Positions 1 to 9,860 of a stretch of DNA of 64,000 nucleotides are shown piece after piece; within the stretch, counting starts at the first letter, position 1; every line of letters begins with the position of its first letter. A model generated the notes under the pieces. It saw nothing but the letters and a program-made list of their open reading frames with translations, searched no databases and had not been told where the DNA came from. Source of the DNA: DAIOEK01 sp963721445 (GTDB lineage: Bacteria > Chloroflexota > Anaerolineae > Anaerolineales > Anaerolineaceae); assembly GCA_963721445.1 (NCBI GenBank), contig CAVRIZ010000005.1, positions 1,960,442 through 2,024,441 on the forward strand, given 5' to 3'. The translations under genes and the position numbers were made by a program.

Positions 1-1768
1 GCAGTATGTACTATGAGGATACGGCGCTGTGAAATGCGGGCAGATATTGGTTTGATTTGTCTCTACATTGTGGTATGGTTTTCCGCTTTTTAGTGCCCAA
101 CAATCGTCCGCTCTGTAACCTAGTTGACCGATACTATCTGTCCCCCAGGTATACCGGTTGGATAGTTCGTCCCGGCTTGTATTCAAAGCGAGCAAGGAAC
201 CATTCAATCCCGGGAAGAGTTGCCTCAATATTTGTCCCACCATTTTGTACGCCTGGTCAATTTCCTGGCTGAATTGGAGCATCGTAAGCATCTCAGATTG
301 CATGCTTATCTCAAAATTTCTTCTTTCAAGTTCGATAATCCTCGCAGATAATGCTTTTTGTGTCTCAGCCAGCGATAATTCTGCTTCTTTCTGACGAGTG
401 ATATTACGACCGATCGTCCCAACAGCATGGATTCTTTTCTGCTGGTCGGTTATTGGATAGGCGAGGAAAGAAATCCACATCTGCCCTCTTGAAGAGGGAA
501 CTGCCGTTTCATAATGAAAGGGTTTCTGACTGTCCATAACTGATTTAAACGCATCCTCGATCGATCTTGCATATTCAACGGGCAAGGCATCCCTGGGTGA
601 TTTTCCCATGATGGTGGCTTCGTTTATTTCATAAATCGGGGGGCTATTGAAGAAAAGCAGTTTACCAGAGGAACTCTTGTAAAAAGATCATGTCTTCTGC
701 GTTATCCACCAACATCCGAAGCCGCTCTTCACTGGCACGAAGAGATTTCTCGGTGTTAATTTGTCCGGTGTTGTCTACTGCGGAAACCAAAACTTGTGAC
801 CAATCTTTTTCATGCCCCGGCATAACATTCCAATACAAATTCACAAAATTATCTTTCCCGGTTGTGCTTGTAATGATCAAGTTTTCGATCTTGTGATATA
901 TCCGATTCTCTGAAATGGCAACCAGTTCTTCGATGTACTTTTGGATATTTTCCTGAATATTGGAGAGGATCAAACTACCTACCAGGCTGGACTTATCGGT
1001 ATGATTCCACATTTTTAGGGTGGTGTCGTTCACATCCAGAATTTTTATTGAAGATAATAGTTCAATAACCGTATCCTGATGATTATAAAAATAATCCTGG
1101 CATTTCTCTTTAGAAGCGAATCTCTTACGATGAATAAACTGCTTAACTTCAGAAAAATCCTCTTCCCAGATGGCTATAGGTGAATGATCAAAAAGCGTTT
1201 GAAACCGTAACGCACTTTTTCGATTTTCCTCTTCAACGGTTAATCTTGAGAAGTTAGAAGCAAGTACCCCCGATAATAGCTGAAGGAATTGGGTATCCTG
1301 TTCGGACCATGAATGAACTTCATCAAGTGTGATGAAACTGATGATGCAGGAGGTACCTTTCGCTAGTTTTGATCTAGTGGAGAAGATGGACCGGATACTA
1401 CCATTAATGGACAATTCTTCCAGTGGAATTAATTTGTCAGAAATTTTCCTCAGGTCATTGATTTGGATGTGCTTATGATGACCTATCTTTCGAACGATCC
1501 ACGGAAAAAACCAGGAGATTTCCTCCATCGGATCTCTATCTGCGCTTTTCCCCCTGCCTGAATTATAGATTGTTAGTGGAGCAGTATGATCCGAATCAAT
1601 TATTAATAAGTTAGTTAGATCAACATCGGCTATCTCACGGGTTTTATTAAGGATCCAGGGAATCGAATCTATAAGGTTTTCCTGATTGGGATAAGAAAAT
1701 CTGCTGGTTATTTCTGATACATAACCGACTAAACGATTCAACCGGATGTCGGTATCATCTTGAGGCAT
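1..1768 (-). CDS. Multi-domain PAS/GAF sensor protein, 3' end outside window, one frameshift
   Basis: Cytoplasmic sensor protein reading leftward off the window edge. The start is taken as ATG at 1768, preceded by an AAGGTGG ribosome site; a GTG lies 9 bases upstream. The N-terminal third looks GAF-like, followed by a PAS region, then near 680 a second PAS (SSSGKLLFFNSPPIYE, then GTIGRNITRQKEAE, the usual PAS exit and linker helix). The last part before the edge is a GAF-like segment with DDCWALKSGKPYH and a following CPH, a motif often seen in sensor proteins that end in GGDEF. The frame breaks in a run of five A (plus strand) near 680-684: removing one base joins MIFYKSSSGK cleanly. The output domain is not visible. 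A diguanylate cyclase is my best guess; a histidine kinase is also possible. Confidence 0.75.
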
Positions 1769-1854
1769 TCTATCCACCTTGTCATTTCATTATTGCATGA
1801 AAAGTATCCTCCGTCTACCAAGGAAAACAGTTTTGGTAATACATCGTAAGGTGT

Positions 1855-1882
1855 TTGACTTGCCCATGACTTAGGCTAGAAT
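1855..1882 (+). promoter_or_regulatory. Sigma-70-like promoter for the F420-type gene
   Basis: TTGACT at 1855-1860 and TAGAAT at 1877-1882 are separated by 16 bases. The predicted transcript starts about 20 bases before the ATG at 1910, leaving room for the GAGGAG ribosome site at 1897-1902. It lies between divergent genes. Confidence 0.6.
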
Positions 1883-1909
1883 CAAGGTACCATATCGAGG
1901 AGTAAATCC

Positions 1910-2482
1910 ATGACCGAGTTAAATCCATCCTTACGTAATGCGTTTCGTTATATCAATCGATTTCAGATCCTTTTCTGGCGGTTGGGTTTGGGTCGATGGA
2001 TGTCAGCCTGGCCAGCTGGCATCGGGACATATATGGTCATTACACACTACGGTAGAGCGAGTGGAAAAAGATATCGCACCCCGGTCAACTTCGCGGTCGT
2101 GGATGGCGAAATCTATTGCGTAGCCGGATTCGGACGAGGTTCTGATTGGTATCGCAATATTCTAGAAAATCCACAGGTTGAGATCTGGCATCCGGATGGT
2201 TGGTTTGCCGGTACAGCGGAAGAAATCCTAGTGAATGCAGATACATTACCCATCTTACGGGAAATTATGACCAATAGTGGCTTTGTAACAAAACTGATGG
2301 GATTAAATCCGAAGACAATTACTGACGAAGAGCTGATGGCAGAGTGTAAGGATTACAGACTTATCCACCTGCGCCGTACTGCCCCACGAACCGGACGGAC
2401 TGGTCCCGGAGATCTGGTGTGGATCTGGCCGGTGCTTCTCCTCCTTCTATTATTTCGGAAACGTCGAAAAAAATGCTGCTAA
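1910..2482 (+). CDS. Deazaflavin (F420)-dependent nitroreductase family protein with a hydrophobic C-terminal tail
   Basis: 190 residues. Residues 1-155 match the split-barrel DDN/DUF385 nitroreductase family: THYGRASGKRYRTPVNF, then GRGSDWYRNILENPQVE. Members bind F420 or a related flavin and reduce quinones or nitro compounds; the substrate here cannot be read. The C-terminus is unusual: after a Gly/Pro-rich linker (RTGRTGPGDL) comes WIWP, a run of Leu (VLLLLLLF) and a basic end (RKRRKKCC). This looks like a short membrane anchor or tripartite sorting tail. The start has GAGGAG seven bases upstream. The gene appears monocistronic, with its own promoter and an inverted repeat downstream. Confidence 0.8.
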   Translation: MTELNPSLRNAFRYINRFQILFWRLGLGRWMSAWPAGIGTYMVITHYGRASGKRYRTPVNFAVVDGEIYCVAGFGRGSDWYRNILENPQVEIWHPDGWFAGTAEEILVNADTLPILREIMTNSGFVTKLMGLNPKTITDEELMAECKDYRLIHLRRTAPRTGRTGPGDLVWIWPVLLLLLLFRKRRKKCC

Positions 2483-2866
2483 AGTAAATCCTTTCAATTT
2501 TTGGATTATGTAACTCTAGCAGAAGGAAAAGTCCCTCAAATAGGCAGGGAAAGGTATATTTCTCGAAATGACATAAAAATCGCTGCTATTTGTCACTTTT
2601 CGAGGTAAATATTTATCGTTATAATTATGACGTTCTAGAAGTTATTATCTGCTACCACCTATCTTACCTATTTGGTTAAACTGATTGACACACTGTATCC
2701 CATTCCACAAATAATCCGAGCCTCATCCCCCTGTTGTTTAAGCGGGCGATGAGGTTTTTTATCTCACCAATTTCACCGAAGGGAGGTGGTTTCTTACCCA
2801 ACACGAGCCTGTATATTCACCACCAGAATTTAACAAGATTAACCAATATAAATGAGGAGGAGTTCC
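2483..2866 (+). other. Intergenic region before nucleoside island I
   Basis: No gene seen in 384 bases. It holds an imperfect inverted repeat at about 2562-2604 (CTCGAAATGACA against TGTCACTTTTCGAG), a TATAAT at 2620-2625 without a convincing -35, a TTGACA at 2685-2690 with a poor -10, a strong terminator-like hairpin at 2721-2760, and the GAGGAGG ribosome site at 2854-2860. I could not fit a known riboswitch aptamer. Confidence 0.5.
2721..2760 (+). terminator. Rho-independent terminator or leader attenuator
   Basis: CCTCATC (2721-2727) pairs with GATGAGG (2748-2754), extended by CCC/GGG, and is followed by six T. It may end transcription from upstream, or act as an attenuator if the receptor gene is transcribed from the TATAAT at 2620. 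Confidence 0.75.
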
Positions 2867-3952
2867 ATGTCTAAGAAATTGTTCAGTATTATCGCTGTTG
2901 TTGCCATATTGATGGTATCGCTTTCCGCCTGTGCCCCTGCTGCCCCGGCAGTCCCGGAAAAAATTGAAGTCCAGGTGACTACTGTCGTTGAAAAACCGGT
3001 GGAAGTGGTTGTAACCGCAACACCTGAAGCGGTCGCTAAATTGAAAGTCTTTGGCGCCTTCGCGACCCCGATCGAAGAGCCCTGGGATGGTGTGATCCAC
3101 GCTGCTCTGACTAAAGCCAATGACGCCGGTCAGATCGAATACACCTACACCGAAAACATCGGTTACTCTGGTGATATGGAACGTGTTCTTCGCGAAGTTT
3201 GCGATCAGCAGAAACCCGATTTGATCCTCGGTGATGCCTTTGGTAATGAAGAAGCCGTTCGCCGTGTAGCAAAAGATTACCCCGAAGTCGCCTTCGCCTT
3301 TGGTTCCGGTTCCGGTCCTGCTGACCCGAACATGGCTGTCTTCGATAACTGGATTCACGAACCTGCTTACCTCATGGGTATGCTCGCTGGTGGTTTAACC
3401 AAATCCAATAAGATCGGTGTTGTTGGTGGACTTCCAGTTCCAGAAGTAAACCGTATCGTTAATGCCTTCATCGCTGGTGCCAAAGCCCAGAACCCCAACG
3501 CGGTTGTCATCGTCTCCTTCATCAATAGCTGGTTCGATCCGGCTGCAGCCAAAGAAGCCGCAATCGCACAGATCGATGGTGGCGCAGATGTCCTCTTCGC
3601 TGAACGCTTTGGTGTCATCGAAGCCGCATCCGAAAAAGGCCTATGGGCTTTCGGTGCCATGAGCGATCAGAACGAACTTGCTCCTGATTTGGTTGTTTCC
3701 AGCACCGTTTGGAACATGGACCCAACCGTTGATTACCTGGTCAAACAAGTAACTGCAGGTACTTTCACCGGTCAGGATCTGAAAGATTTCTCGATGATGG
3801 GCAAGGGTGGTGCAACACTGGCTCCTTTCCACAATACCGAGAGTAAACTTCCGGCTGACCTCGTAGCCGCAGTTAAGGCAAAAGAAGCTGAGATCCTCGC
3901 AGGCACATTCCGCGTGGATATTGACGAAGCCCAACCCGCCGCAACCAACTAA
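2867..3952 (+). CDS. BMP family substrate-binding lipoprotein of a nucleoside ABC transporter
   Basis: 361 residues. A type II signal peptide (MSKKLFSIIAVVAIL, lipobox LSAC, Cys about residue 22) is followed by a Pro/Ala/Val linker and the BMP/PnrA receptor fold. The motifs EEPWDGVIHAAL, ILGDAFGNEEAVRR, GMLAGGLTKSNKIGVVGG and GGADVLFAERFGV are typical of purine nucleoside receptors. The exported lipoprotein would deliver ligand to the permeases encoded at 5523-7501. I start at ATG 2867 because the in-frame ATG at 2852 lies inside the GAGGAGG ribosome site. A hairpin terminator separates it from the ATPase gene, so the receptor is probably made in excess. The exact ligand (nucleoside or base) is not certain. 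Confidence 0.9.
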   Translation: MSKKLFSIIAVVAILMVSLSACAPAAPAVPEKIEVQVTTVVEKPVEVVVTATPEAVAKLKVFGAFATPIEEPWDGVIHAALTKANDAGQIEYTYTENIGYSGDMERVLREVCDQQKPDLILGDAFGNEEAVRRVAKDYPEVAFAFGSGSGPADPNMAVFDNWIHEPAYLMGMLAGGLTKSNKIGVVGGLPVPEVNRIVNAFIAGAKAQNPNAVVIVSFINSWFDPAAAKEAAIAQIDGGADVLFAERFGVIEAASEKGLWAFGAMSDQNELAPDLVVSSTVWNMDPTVDYLVKQVTAGTFTGQDLKDFSMMGKGGATLAPFHNTESKLPADLVAAVKAKEAEILAGTFRVDIDEAQPAATN

Positions 3953-3971
3953 TACACCGCTTTGTAGTCAT

Positions 3972-4000
3972 GGGCAGCAGGGATAACCTGCTGCCCTTTT
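3972..4000 (+). terminator. Intra-operon terminator between receptor and ATPase genes
   Basis: A perfect 10-bp stem, GGGCAGCAGG (3972-3981) with CCTGCTGCCC (3987-3996), loop GATAA, then TTTT. It lies between the receptor stop and the ATPase start and probably lets only part of the transcripts read into the transporter genes. Confidence 0.85.
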
Positions 4001-4012
4001 GTCGAGGTGCTT

Positions 4013-5500
4013 ATGTTAGCTGTTCAAATGAAAGGGATCGTCAAACGATTCGGCGATCTGGTTGCGAGTGATCACGTGAATTTCGACCTTGAAAAGGGAG
4101 AGATTCACGCATTATTGGGAGAAAACGGCGCTGGCAAAACCACCCTGATGCGGATCCTCTATGGTCTGTATACGGCCGACTCCGGGGAGATACTGGTCAA
4201 TGGATCTCCTGTCACAATTCACTCGCCTAAAGATGCCATCCGCACTGGGATTGGGATGGTCACACAACATTTTACGTTGGTGCCCACACTCACCGTCGCG
4301 GAGAACCTGGCATTAGCTGACCAAAAAGGAATTGTCCTTAAACTTGATGAAATTGAAAAAAGCGTGGCTGAGGCTTCGGAACGATTTGGGATTCCTGTTA
4401 AACCCCGGACACTTATACGGCATCTATCAGTTGGAGAAAGACAGCGTGTAGAAATATTAAAAGCCCTCTATCATGGAGCGAAAGTTCTGATTCTGGATGA
4501 GCCTACAGCGGTTCTGGTGCCGCAGGAAGTAGACATTCTTTTTGAAGCTCTCCAGCGATTGCAAAATGAGGGATTATCGGTCATCTTCATCTCCCACAAG
4601 CTGAATGAGGTAATGCACATCTGCAACCGGATTACCGTCCTACGTGATGGTAAATCCGTTGGTACCGTTCTGAAAACGGATACGGATGCTCGACAACTGG
4701 CAACCATGATGGTTGGGCGTGAGAATTTTGGCGTCAGCCGTCAGAGCGAAAGAGAAACTGGGAAAGTCCGCCTTGAAATTGATCACCTCTCCGCTTCGGA
4801 TAAAAAGGGTTTGCCGGCTCTCCGGGATGTCTCCTTAAAAATCCATGAAGGTGAAATACTTGGTATTGCCGGAGTATCTGGAAATGGACAGGGCGAACTT
4901 TCCGCAGTTTTATGCGGAATGTTAAAACCGACTGGTGGCAAGATTATTTTTGATGATAAAGACCTAACGGGAGCTGATCCTTCGGTTGTCTGCGATGCAG
5001 GTGTAGGCCGAATCCCGGAAGATCGTCACGCGAATCTGGTTGGCGAATTAACGGTTGCCGAAAACCTGATGCTCGATCAAATCGGTGAATTTCACACCAA
5101 TGGATTGCTGGATAAAGGTAAGATCCAGGCTAATGCAAAACAATTAATTAAGGATTATCAAATAAAGGCGTCACCGAAGGACCGGCTGCGCACTCTCTCG
5201 GGCGGGAACATGCAGAAAGTAATGCTGGCTCGCACGCTCTCCAGACAGCCGGACGTCGTGATCGTCTCTCAACCAACCCGTGGTCTTGATGTGGGTGCAA
5301 CGGATTATGTTCGCTCGCGTTTGCTTGAGCAACGCGACCGCGGAGCCGCTGTATTGCTCATCTCAGAAGATCTGGATGAAATTATGGCTTTGTCAGACAG
5401 GATCGCAGTCATTTACGAAGGTTCGATAATGGGTATTTTTCCCGCCCACGAAGCAACCGCCGAAAAACTAGGACTGCTCATGGCTGGTACAACGGCTTGA
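4013..5500 (+). CDS. Nucleoside ABC transporter ATP-binding protein, two ABC domains
   Basis: About 495 residues, the usual length of the RbsA/YufO-type double ATPase. Domain 1 has Walker A GENGAGKTT, signature LSVGERQRVEI and Walker B VLILDEPTAV. Domain 2 has the degenerate Walker A GVSGNGQGEL, signature LSGGNMQKVMLART and the family loop QPTRGLDVGATD. It energises the two permeases that follow. ATG 4013 follows GTCGAGGTG; a GTG at 4007 is in frame but overlaps that site. The next gene begins 22 bases after the stop. Confidence 0.92.
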   Translation: MLAVQMKGIVKRFGDLVASDHVNFDLEKGEIHALLGENGAGKTTLMRILYGLYTADSGEILVNGSPVTIHSPKDAIRTGIGMVTQHFTLVPTLTVAENLALADQKGIVLKLDEIEKSVAEASERFGIPVKPRTLIRHLSVGERQRVEILKALYHGAKVLILDEPTAVLVPQEVDILFEALQRLQNEGLSVIFISHKLNEVMHICNRITVLRDGKSVGTVLKTDTDARQLATMMVGRENFGVSRQSERETGKVRLEIDHLSASDKKGLPALRDVSLKIHEGEILGIAGVSGNGQGELSAVLCGMLKPTGGKIIFDDKDLTGADPSVVCDAGVGRIPEDRHANLVGELTVAENLMLDQIGEFHTNGLLDKGKIQANAKQLIKDYQIKASPKDRLRTLSGGNMQKVMLARTLSRQPDVVIVSQPTRGLDVGATDYVRSRLLEQRDRGAAVLLISEDLDEIMALSDRIAVIYEGSIMGIFPAHEATAEKLGLLMAGTTA

Positions 5501-5522
5501 AACGAGTGCGAGGAGGAGAAAC

Positions 5523-6581
5523 GTGTCAACATTGAAGATAGAGCGGGCTCCAGCCCCAATGTGGTTGAGACCGCTGATACCGATCATTGCCATTCCGGTG
5601 ACTTTTATCATCACTTCGGTATTGATCATGGCTGCAGGTGCGAATCCATTCCAGGCGTATTTTAATTTCCTGGTTTTGCCCTTAAGCACAAAGGTGAGCG
5701 CGATAGAAGTATTGGTTAAATCGACGCCACTATTATTGACGGGCGCGTCGGTTGCTTTCGCTTTCAGCGCTGGATATTACAATATCGGTGCTGAAGGTCA
5801 ATTATATGCAGGTGCCATCATGGCTGCCTGGCTGGGAATTGTGTTAAAAGATGTACCACCCATTTTGGGGATCCCCGCAATGGTCCTCGGAGGATTCCTG
5901 GCAGGGATGTTATGGGCACTCGGACCTGCATTGTTGAAAGTAAAACTTAATGTCGATGAAGTGGTAACCACCCTTTTACTTAACTCAGTAATTTTATTTG
6001 TCACTTCCTTTGTTCTTAATGGCCCCTGGCGTGACCCAGTCTCCATGTGGCCGCAATCACCGGATATTGCATCCGGTACCGTTTTCTTCAAATTGATTGC
6101 CCGATCCAGACTTCACTTTGGTTTCCTGATCGCTGTCGTTGTGATCATTCTGGAATGGATCGTTCTCACCAAAACCACTTTTGGTTTAAAGATGCGCGCA
6201 ATCGGATTGAGTAAAGAAGGCGCTCGTTTCGCAGGGATAAAAGTAAACAAAACCATGTTGACTGTTGCCTTAATTAGCGGAGGTATCGCTGGACTGGCGG
6301 GAGCCGGTGAAGTTGCCGGTATACATTTCCATCTGATCGATGCCATCTCTGATGGCCTGGGCTATAGCGGAATTGTGATCGCTACACTTGGTGCATTAAA
6401 TCCCTTTGGTGTGGGAATTGCCGCATTATTCATGGGTTTGATCGATACCGGGGCACAAACCGTCAGCCGAACACTGGGCGTCCCTGTGTACCTTGGCGAT
6501 GTGGTCCAATCCACGCTTTTATTGGTCACTCTGGCTCTCTTTGTGGTTCAGAACTTCCGTATCCGAAGGGTTGAAGCATGA
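5523..6581 (+). CDS. Nucleoside ABC transporter permease (YufP/NupP-like)
   Basis: 352 residues with about nine or ten hydrophobic segments. Family motifs include GYYNIGAEGQLYAGAI, NVDEVVTTLLLN and GLKMRAIGLSKEGARFAGI, the last being the cytoplasmic loop that contacts the ATPase. It belongs to the BPD_transp_2 (LivH/RbsC-like) superfamily and forms the membrane channel with the next gene. The start is GTG 5523, preceded by AGGAGGAG. Its stop overlaps the next start by four bases (ATGA), indicating translational coupling. Confidence 0.9.
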   Translation: MSTLKIERAPAPMWLRPLIPIIAIPVTFIITSVLIMAAGANPFQAYFNFLVLPLSTKVSAIEVLVKSTPLLLTGASVAFAFSAGYYNIGAEGQLYAGAIMAAWLGIVLKDVPPILGIPAMVLGGFLAGMLWALGPALLKVKLNVDEVVTTLLLNSVILFVTSFVLNGPWRDPVSMWPQSPDIASGTVFFKLIARSRLHFGFLIAVVVIILEWIVLTKTTFGLKMRAIGLSKEGARFAGIKVNKTMLTVALISGGIAGLAGAGEVAGIHFHLIDAISDGLGYSGIVIATLGALNPFGVGIAALFMGLIDTGAQTVSRTLGVPVYLGDVVQSTLLLVTLALFVVQNFRIRRVEA

Positions 6582-7501
6582 ATACATCCTTTGCACTCTT
6601 CCTGGTCGGTTTGATCGCCGCCACTCTGCGCGTGGCGACACCCCTGATCTATGGTACTCTGGGTGAATTATTCGCTGAGCGCTCGGGGGTCTTAAACCTG
6701 GGCATCGAAGGGACCATGTTCCTGGGCGCGTTTGTCGGATTTGCGGTCGCCTATCATTCCGAATCACTCTGGCTGGGTATCCTGGCAGCCATTCTGGCAG
6801 GTATGATCTCCGGATTGTTGATGTCGCTGCTCACTGTCCGATTGGGCGTGAACCAGCATGTATCAGGACTCGGCATAACCATGCTGTGGACCGGAATTTC
6901 CCTGTTCTCCTTCCGCCTGGTATTCGGCGAATCAAAGGTGCAACCATCGATTGATACGTTTCCACAATTATCCATTTTTGGGAATAATCCAATTCTCGGA
7001 CCGATCTTCTCACAATACCTATTGACATATTTAGCTATTTTGCTGATCCCGATCGTGTGGTGGATCATCAGCCGCACCCGTTTTGGTTTACAAATTCGCG
7101 CGGTTGGAGAAAACCCGGAAGCAGCGGATGCAGCTGGTCTAAATGTGTACGCTATCCGAACCTGGGCACTCATGATTGGCGGTGGCTTTATGGCAGTTGG
7201 CGGGGCTTTCCTGTCCCTTGCTCAGCTGGGTGCATTCACCTTCGGGATCGTCGCTGGACGTGGATGGGTTTGCATCGCATTGATCATCTTCGCAAACTGG
7301 CAGGCGATACAGGTTTTATGGGGTGCCATCATTTTTGGCGGTGTTCAGGCGTTGCAATTGCGGCTTCAGACCCTTGGGTTCAAGTTGCCTTATGAGTTGT
7401 TCTTATCGCTCCCGTATCTGGTAACCATCCTCGCGTTAGCCCTGGCAGGACGCAGCATCTCAGGTCCTTCCGCCATCCTCAAACCATACCGGCGTGAATA
7501 A
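6578..7501 (+). CDS. Nucleoside ABC transporter permease (YufQ/NupQ-like)
   Basis: 307 residues, the second, shorter permease of the heterodimer. Motifs: GELFAERSGVLNLGIEGTM, GLQIRAVGENPEAADAAG (coupling helix) and GRGWVCIALIIFANW. All hydrophobic segments typical of the family are present. It overlaps the upstream permease by four bases and is followed after 39 bases by the molybdenum hydroxylase gene, which has its own strong AGGAGG. That spacing supports one operon for uptake and oxidation. Confidence 0.9.
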   Translation: MNTSFALFLVGLIAATLRVATPLIYGTLGELFAERSGVLNLGIEGTMFLGAFVGFAVAYHSESLWLGILAAILAGMISGLLMSLLTVRLGVNQHVSGLGITMLWTGISLFSFRLVFGESKVQPSIDTFPQLSIFGNNPILGPIFSQYLLTYLAILLIPIVWWIISRTRFGLQIRAVGENPEAADAAGLNVYAIRTWALMIGGGFMAVGGAFLSLAQLGAFTFGIVAGRGWVCIALIIFANWQAIQVLWGAIIFGGVQALQLRLQTLGFKLPYELFLSLPYLVTILALALAGRSISGPSAILKPYRRE

Positions 7502-7540
7502 TTTTCACCTTTTCAACCCCAGTAAGCAGGAGGTTTAATT

Positions 7541-9855
7541 ATGAAATATGTTGGCAAATCGTATATCCGTCCTGATGCGATCAGCAAGGTCACGGGTAAG
7601 GCGGTTTTTCTGGATGACGTCCGCTTGCCGGATATGTTATACACATCCATCGTTCGTCCGCCCATTGCCCACGCAAAAATAAAAAGTATCGATACCAGCG
7701 AAGCAGAGAAGGCGCCCGGCGTCGTGAAGGTAGTTACCGGCAAAGGTTGCAAATTCCGTTATGGCGATAACATCAAAGATTTGCAGCCCATGGCGATCGA
7801 GAAAGTTCGTTACATCGGTGAACCTGTTGCAGCAGTGATTGCTGATACTCCGGCTCATGCCAGAGCTGCCAAAGAATTGATCAAAGTAGAATACGAACCA
7901 CTGCCAGTATACACAGATGCCCTTAAAGCTATGGAAAATGATGCTGTATTGATCCATGAGGATATGGATGACTACTGGCGTCTACCTACCCTAAAAGGTA
8001 AACCCGGAACAAATATCGCGAATATGTACCATCTCAAAAAAGGCCGGGGCGAAGAGGGCTTTGATGAGGCGGAAGTCATCATCGAACAGGAATTCAATTA
8101 CCCATTAGGTTCCTGCGCAGCACTTGAACCGCATGGTTCCATCGTCTGGTTCAAGGAAGACCACACCATCGAAGCCTGGTCATCCTCCATCTGCCCATTC
8201 ATCATTCGTGAAGACCTGGCTCATTCCTATGGCATGCCCATCTCGGATGTGCGGGTGCATATCCCAGACATCGGCGGATGCTTCGGCTATAAATCGGATA
8301 TCACCGTGGAACAGACCATAGCCTGGATCGCCAGCTTTGTGCCGGGTCATCCCGTCAAATGGGTTGCCACTCGTGAAGAAGACTTTACCAGTACCCTGAT
8401 CGCTCACGGAATCCGCACCCGCTTCAAAGTAGGCGCCAAGAAAGACGGGACACTCGTTGCCCTGAAAACAACCATCTACCACACCGGTGGGGCATACGCC
8501 GATACCGCTGTGAATGTCACCATCGCTTCCACCCACAACTCTGGTGGTCCGTATGAATACAAACATTGCGATCTGACCGGGTACACCGTTTACACGAATA
8601 CACCCGCTGTGGGTGCATATCGCGGATACGGTCACCAGGAATCGCAGCTTGGCGCAGAACGTATGATGGATCTGCTAGCCCGCAAACTGAAGATGGATCC
8701 ATTCGAACTTCGCCGCAAGAACTATCTGCGCGAAGGAAAAGTGAATGCCGTTGGCGAGATCATGTGGAAATCACATGGTGATATCGATAAGTGCGCTGAC
8801 CAGGTTCAGAAAGAGGTCTTCAGCACTCCGAAACTGAAAGAAGACGCTGATTACTATTATGGCCGTGGTTTTGCCGCCGTAATGAAATCACCCAAGGGTG
8901 CTCCATTCTCCACCAAGGGCTGCTATATGAAGATGAACCTGGATGGCAGCATCTCAATCAATATGGGTGGTGCGGAAGTCGGTCAGGGGTTACGCACCGT
9001 TATCCGCCAGGTAGCTGCCGAAGCACTGCAGATCCCACCCGAGAAGATCAGGGTTTACACCGAGATCGACACTCAGTATTCGCCCTATGAATGGCAGACC
9101 ATCGGATCGATGTTTACCACCCAGGGCGGACGCGCCATCATTCGTGCGGCGAACAAATTGATCGCACAGTTGAAGGCAACTGCCGCTCAGGTTCTTAAGA
9201 CCGATGAAGATTATCCTTGGAGTATGACGGTGAATTCGTCTACCTTCGTAATGATCCAACCATTCGTGTGGGCATTGGTGATCTTGCCAGAGGTTATATC
9301 ACCAGTGACGGCATCACCATCGGCGAACTGGTGCAGGCAGTATCGGATGCTCGATTACCACGCTACTCAAACCCAGATCAAAACGGTCAGGGAAGCATTG
9401 GTGTGAGCTATACTTTCGGTGCACAGGCGGCTGAAATTCGGATTGAGAAGAAATCCGGCAAGATCATCGTCGACCGATTTGTATCCACCTTCGATGTCGG
9501 CCAGGTCATCAATCCGCTCCAGATCCGCGGTTCGGTGATGGGCGGTGTCACAATGGCGATCGGTGCAGCCCTTTACGAAGAGCTGCAGTTCGATGAGATG
9601 GGTCGAATTGTTAATCCCCAGTATTTCAAATACCATCTGCCCACTTATAAAGAAGCACCAACGCATGTCATCAATTTTGTGGAAACCCCCGATGCGGTTG
9701 GCCCATTCGGCGCGCGCGGTATCGGCGAACATTCTGTGATCGGTCCAGGCCCATCCATTTTGAACGCGGTGTATGATGCCATCGGTGTGGACTTCTTTGA
9801 GATCCCCGTGACACCGGAAAAGATCAAAAAAGCCCTGGAAGCGAAGAAGGAGTAA
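7541..9855 (+). CDS. Xanthine dehydrogenase-type molybdopterin-binding subunit (one frameshift)
   Basis: About 771 residues after correcting one lost base near 9215-9217 (restoring Y-P-L-E-Y-D). Order: Ald_Xan_dh_C fold (VTGKAVFLDDVRLP, AKELIKVEYEPLPVYTDALK), then Mo-cofactor domains with IGGCFGYKSD, GAYRGYGHQESQ, GGAEVGQGLRTV and, near the end, GPFGARGIGEHSVIGPGP, which carries the conserved catalytic Glu region. This is the hydroxylase subunit that oxidises purines (hypoxanthine, xanthine) or related heterocycles at a Mo centre in the cytoplasm. The 2Fe-2S subunit follows; no FAD-binding subunit is nearby. The start has AGGAGG upstream. Substrate by context is purine; nicotinate or aldehyde cannot be excluded. 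Confidence 0.88.
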
Positions 9856-9860
9856 AGATC

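Noticed and set aside
2560..2720. Purine riboswitch upstream of the first BMP receptor
   Set aside because: A nearby terminator and the purine context suggested it, but I could not find the conserved three-way junction elements (the core J2/3 and P2/P3 loop pairs).
5468..5689. Antisense and out-of-frame reading frames within real genes, such as a minus-strand frame inside the permease gene
   Set aside because: They lack ribosome sites and conserved content and lie fully inside strongly supported genes.
9215..9240. In-frame stop region of the Mo subunit and 2Fe-2S gene as possible Sec or programmed frameshift sites
   Set aside because: The breaks are simple one-base shifts with conserved sequence resuming in another frame. 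No TGA sits at a Cys position and no slippery site with a stimulatory structure is evident.
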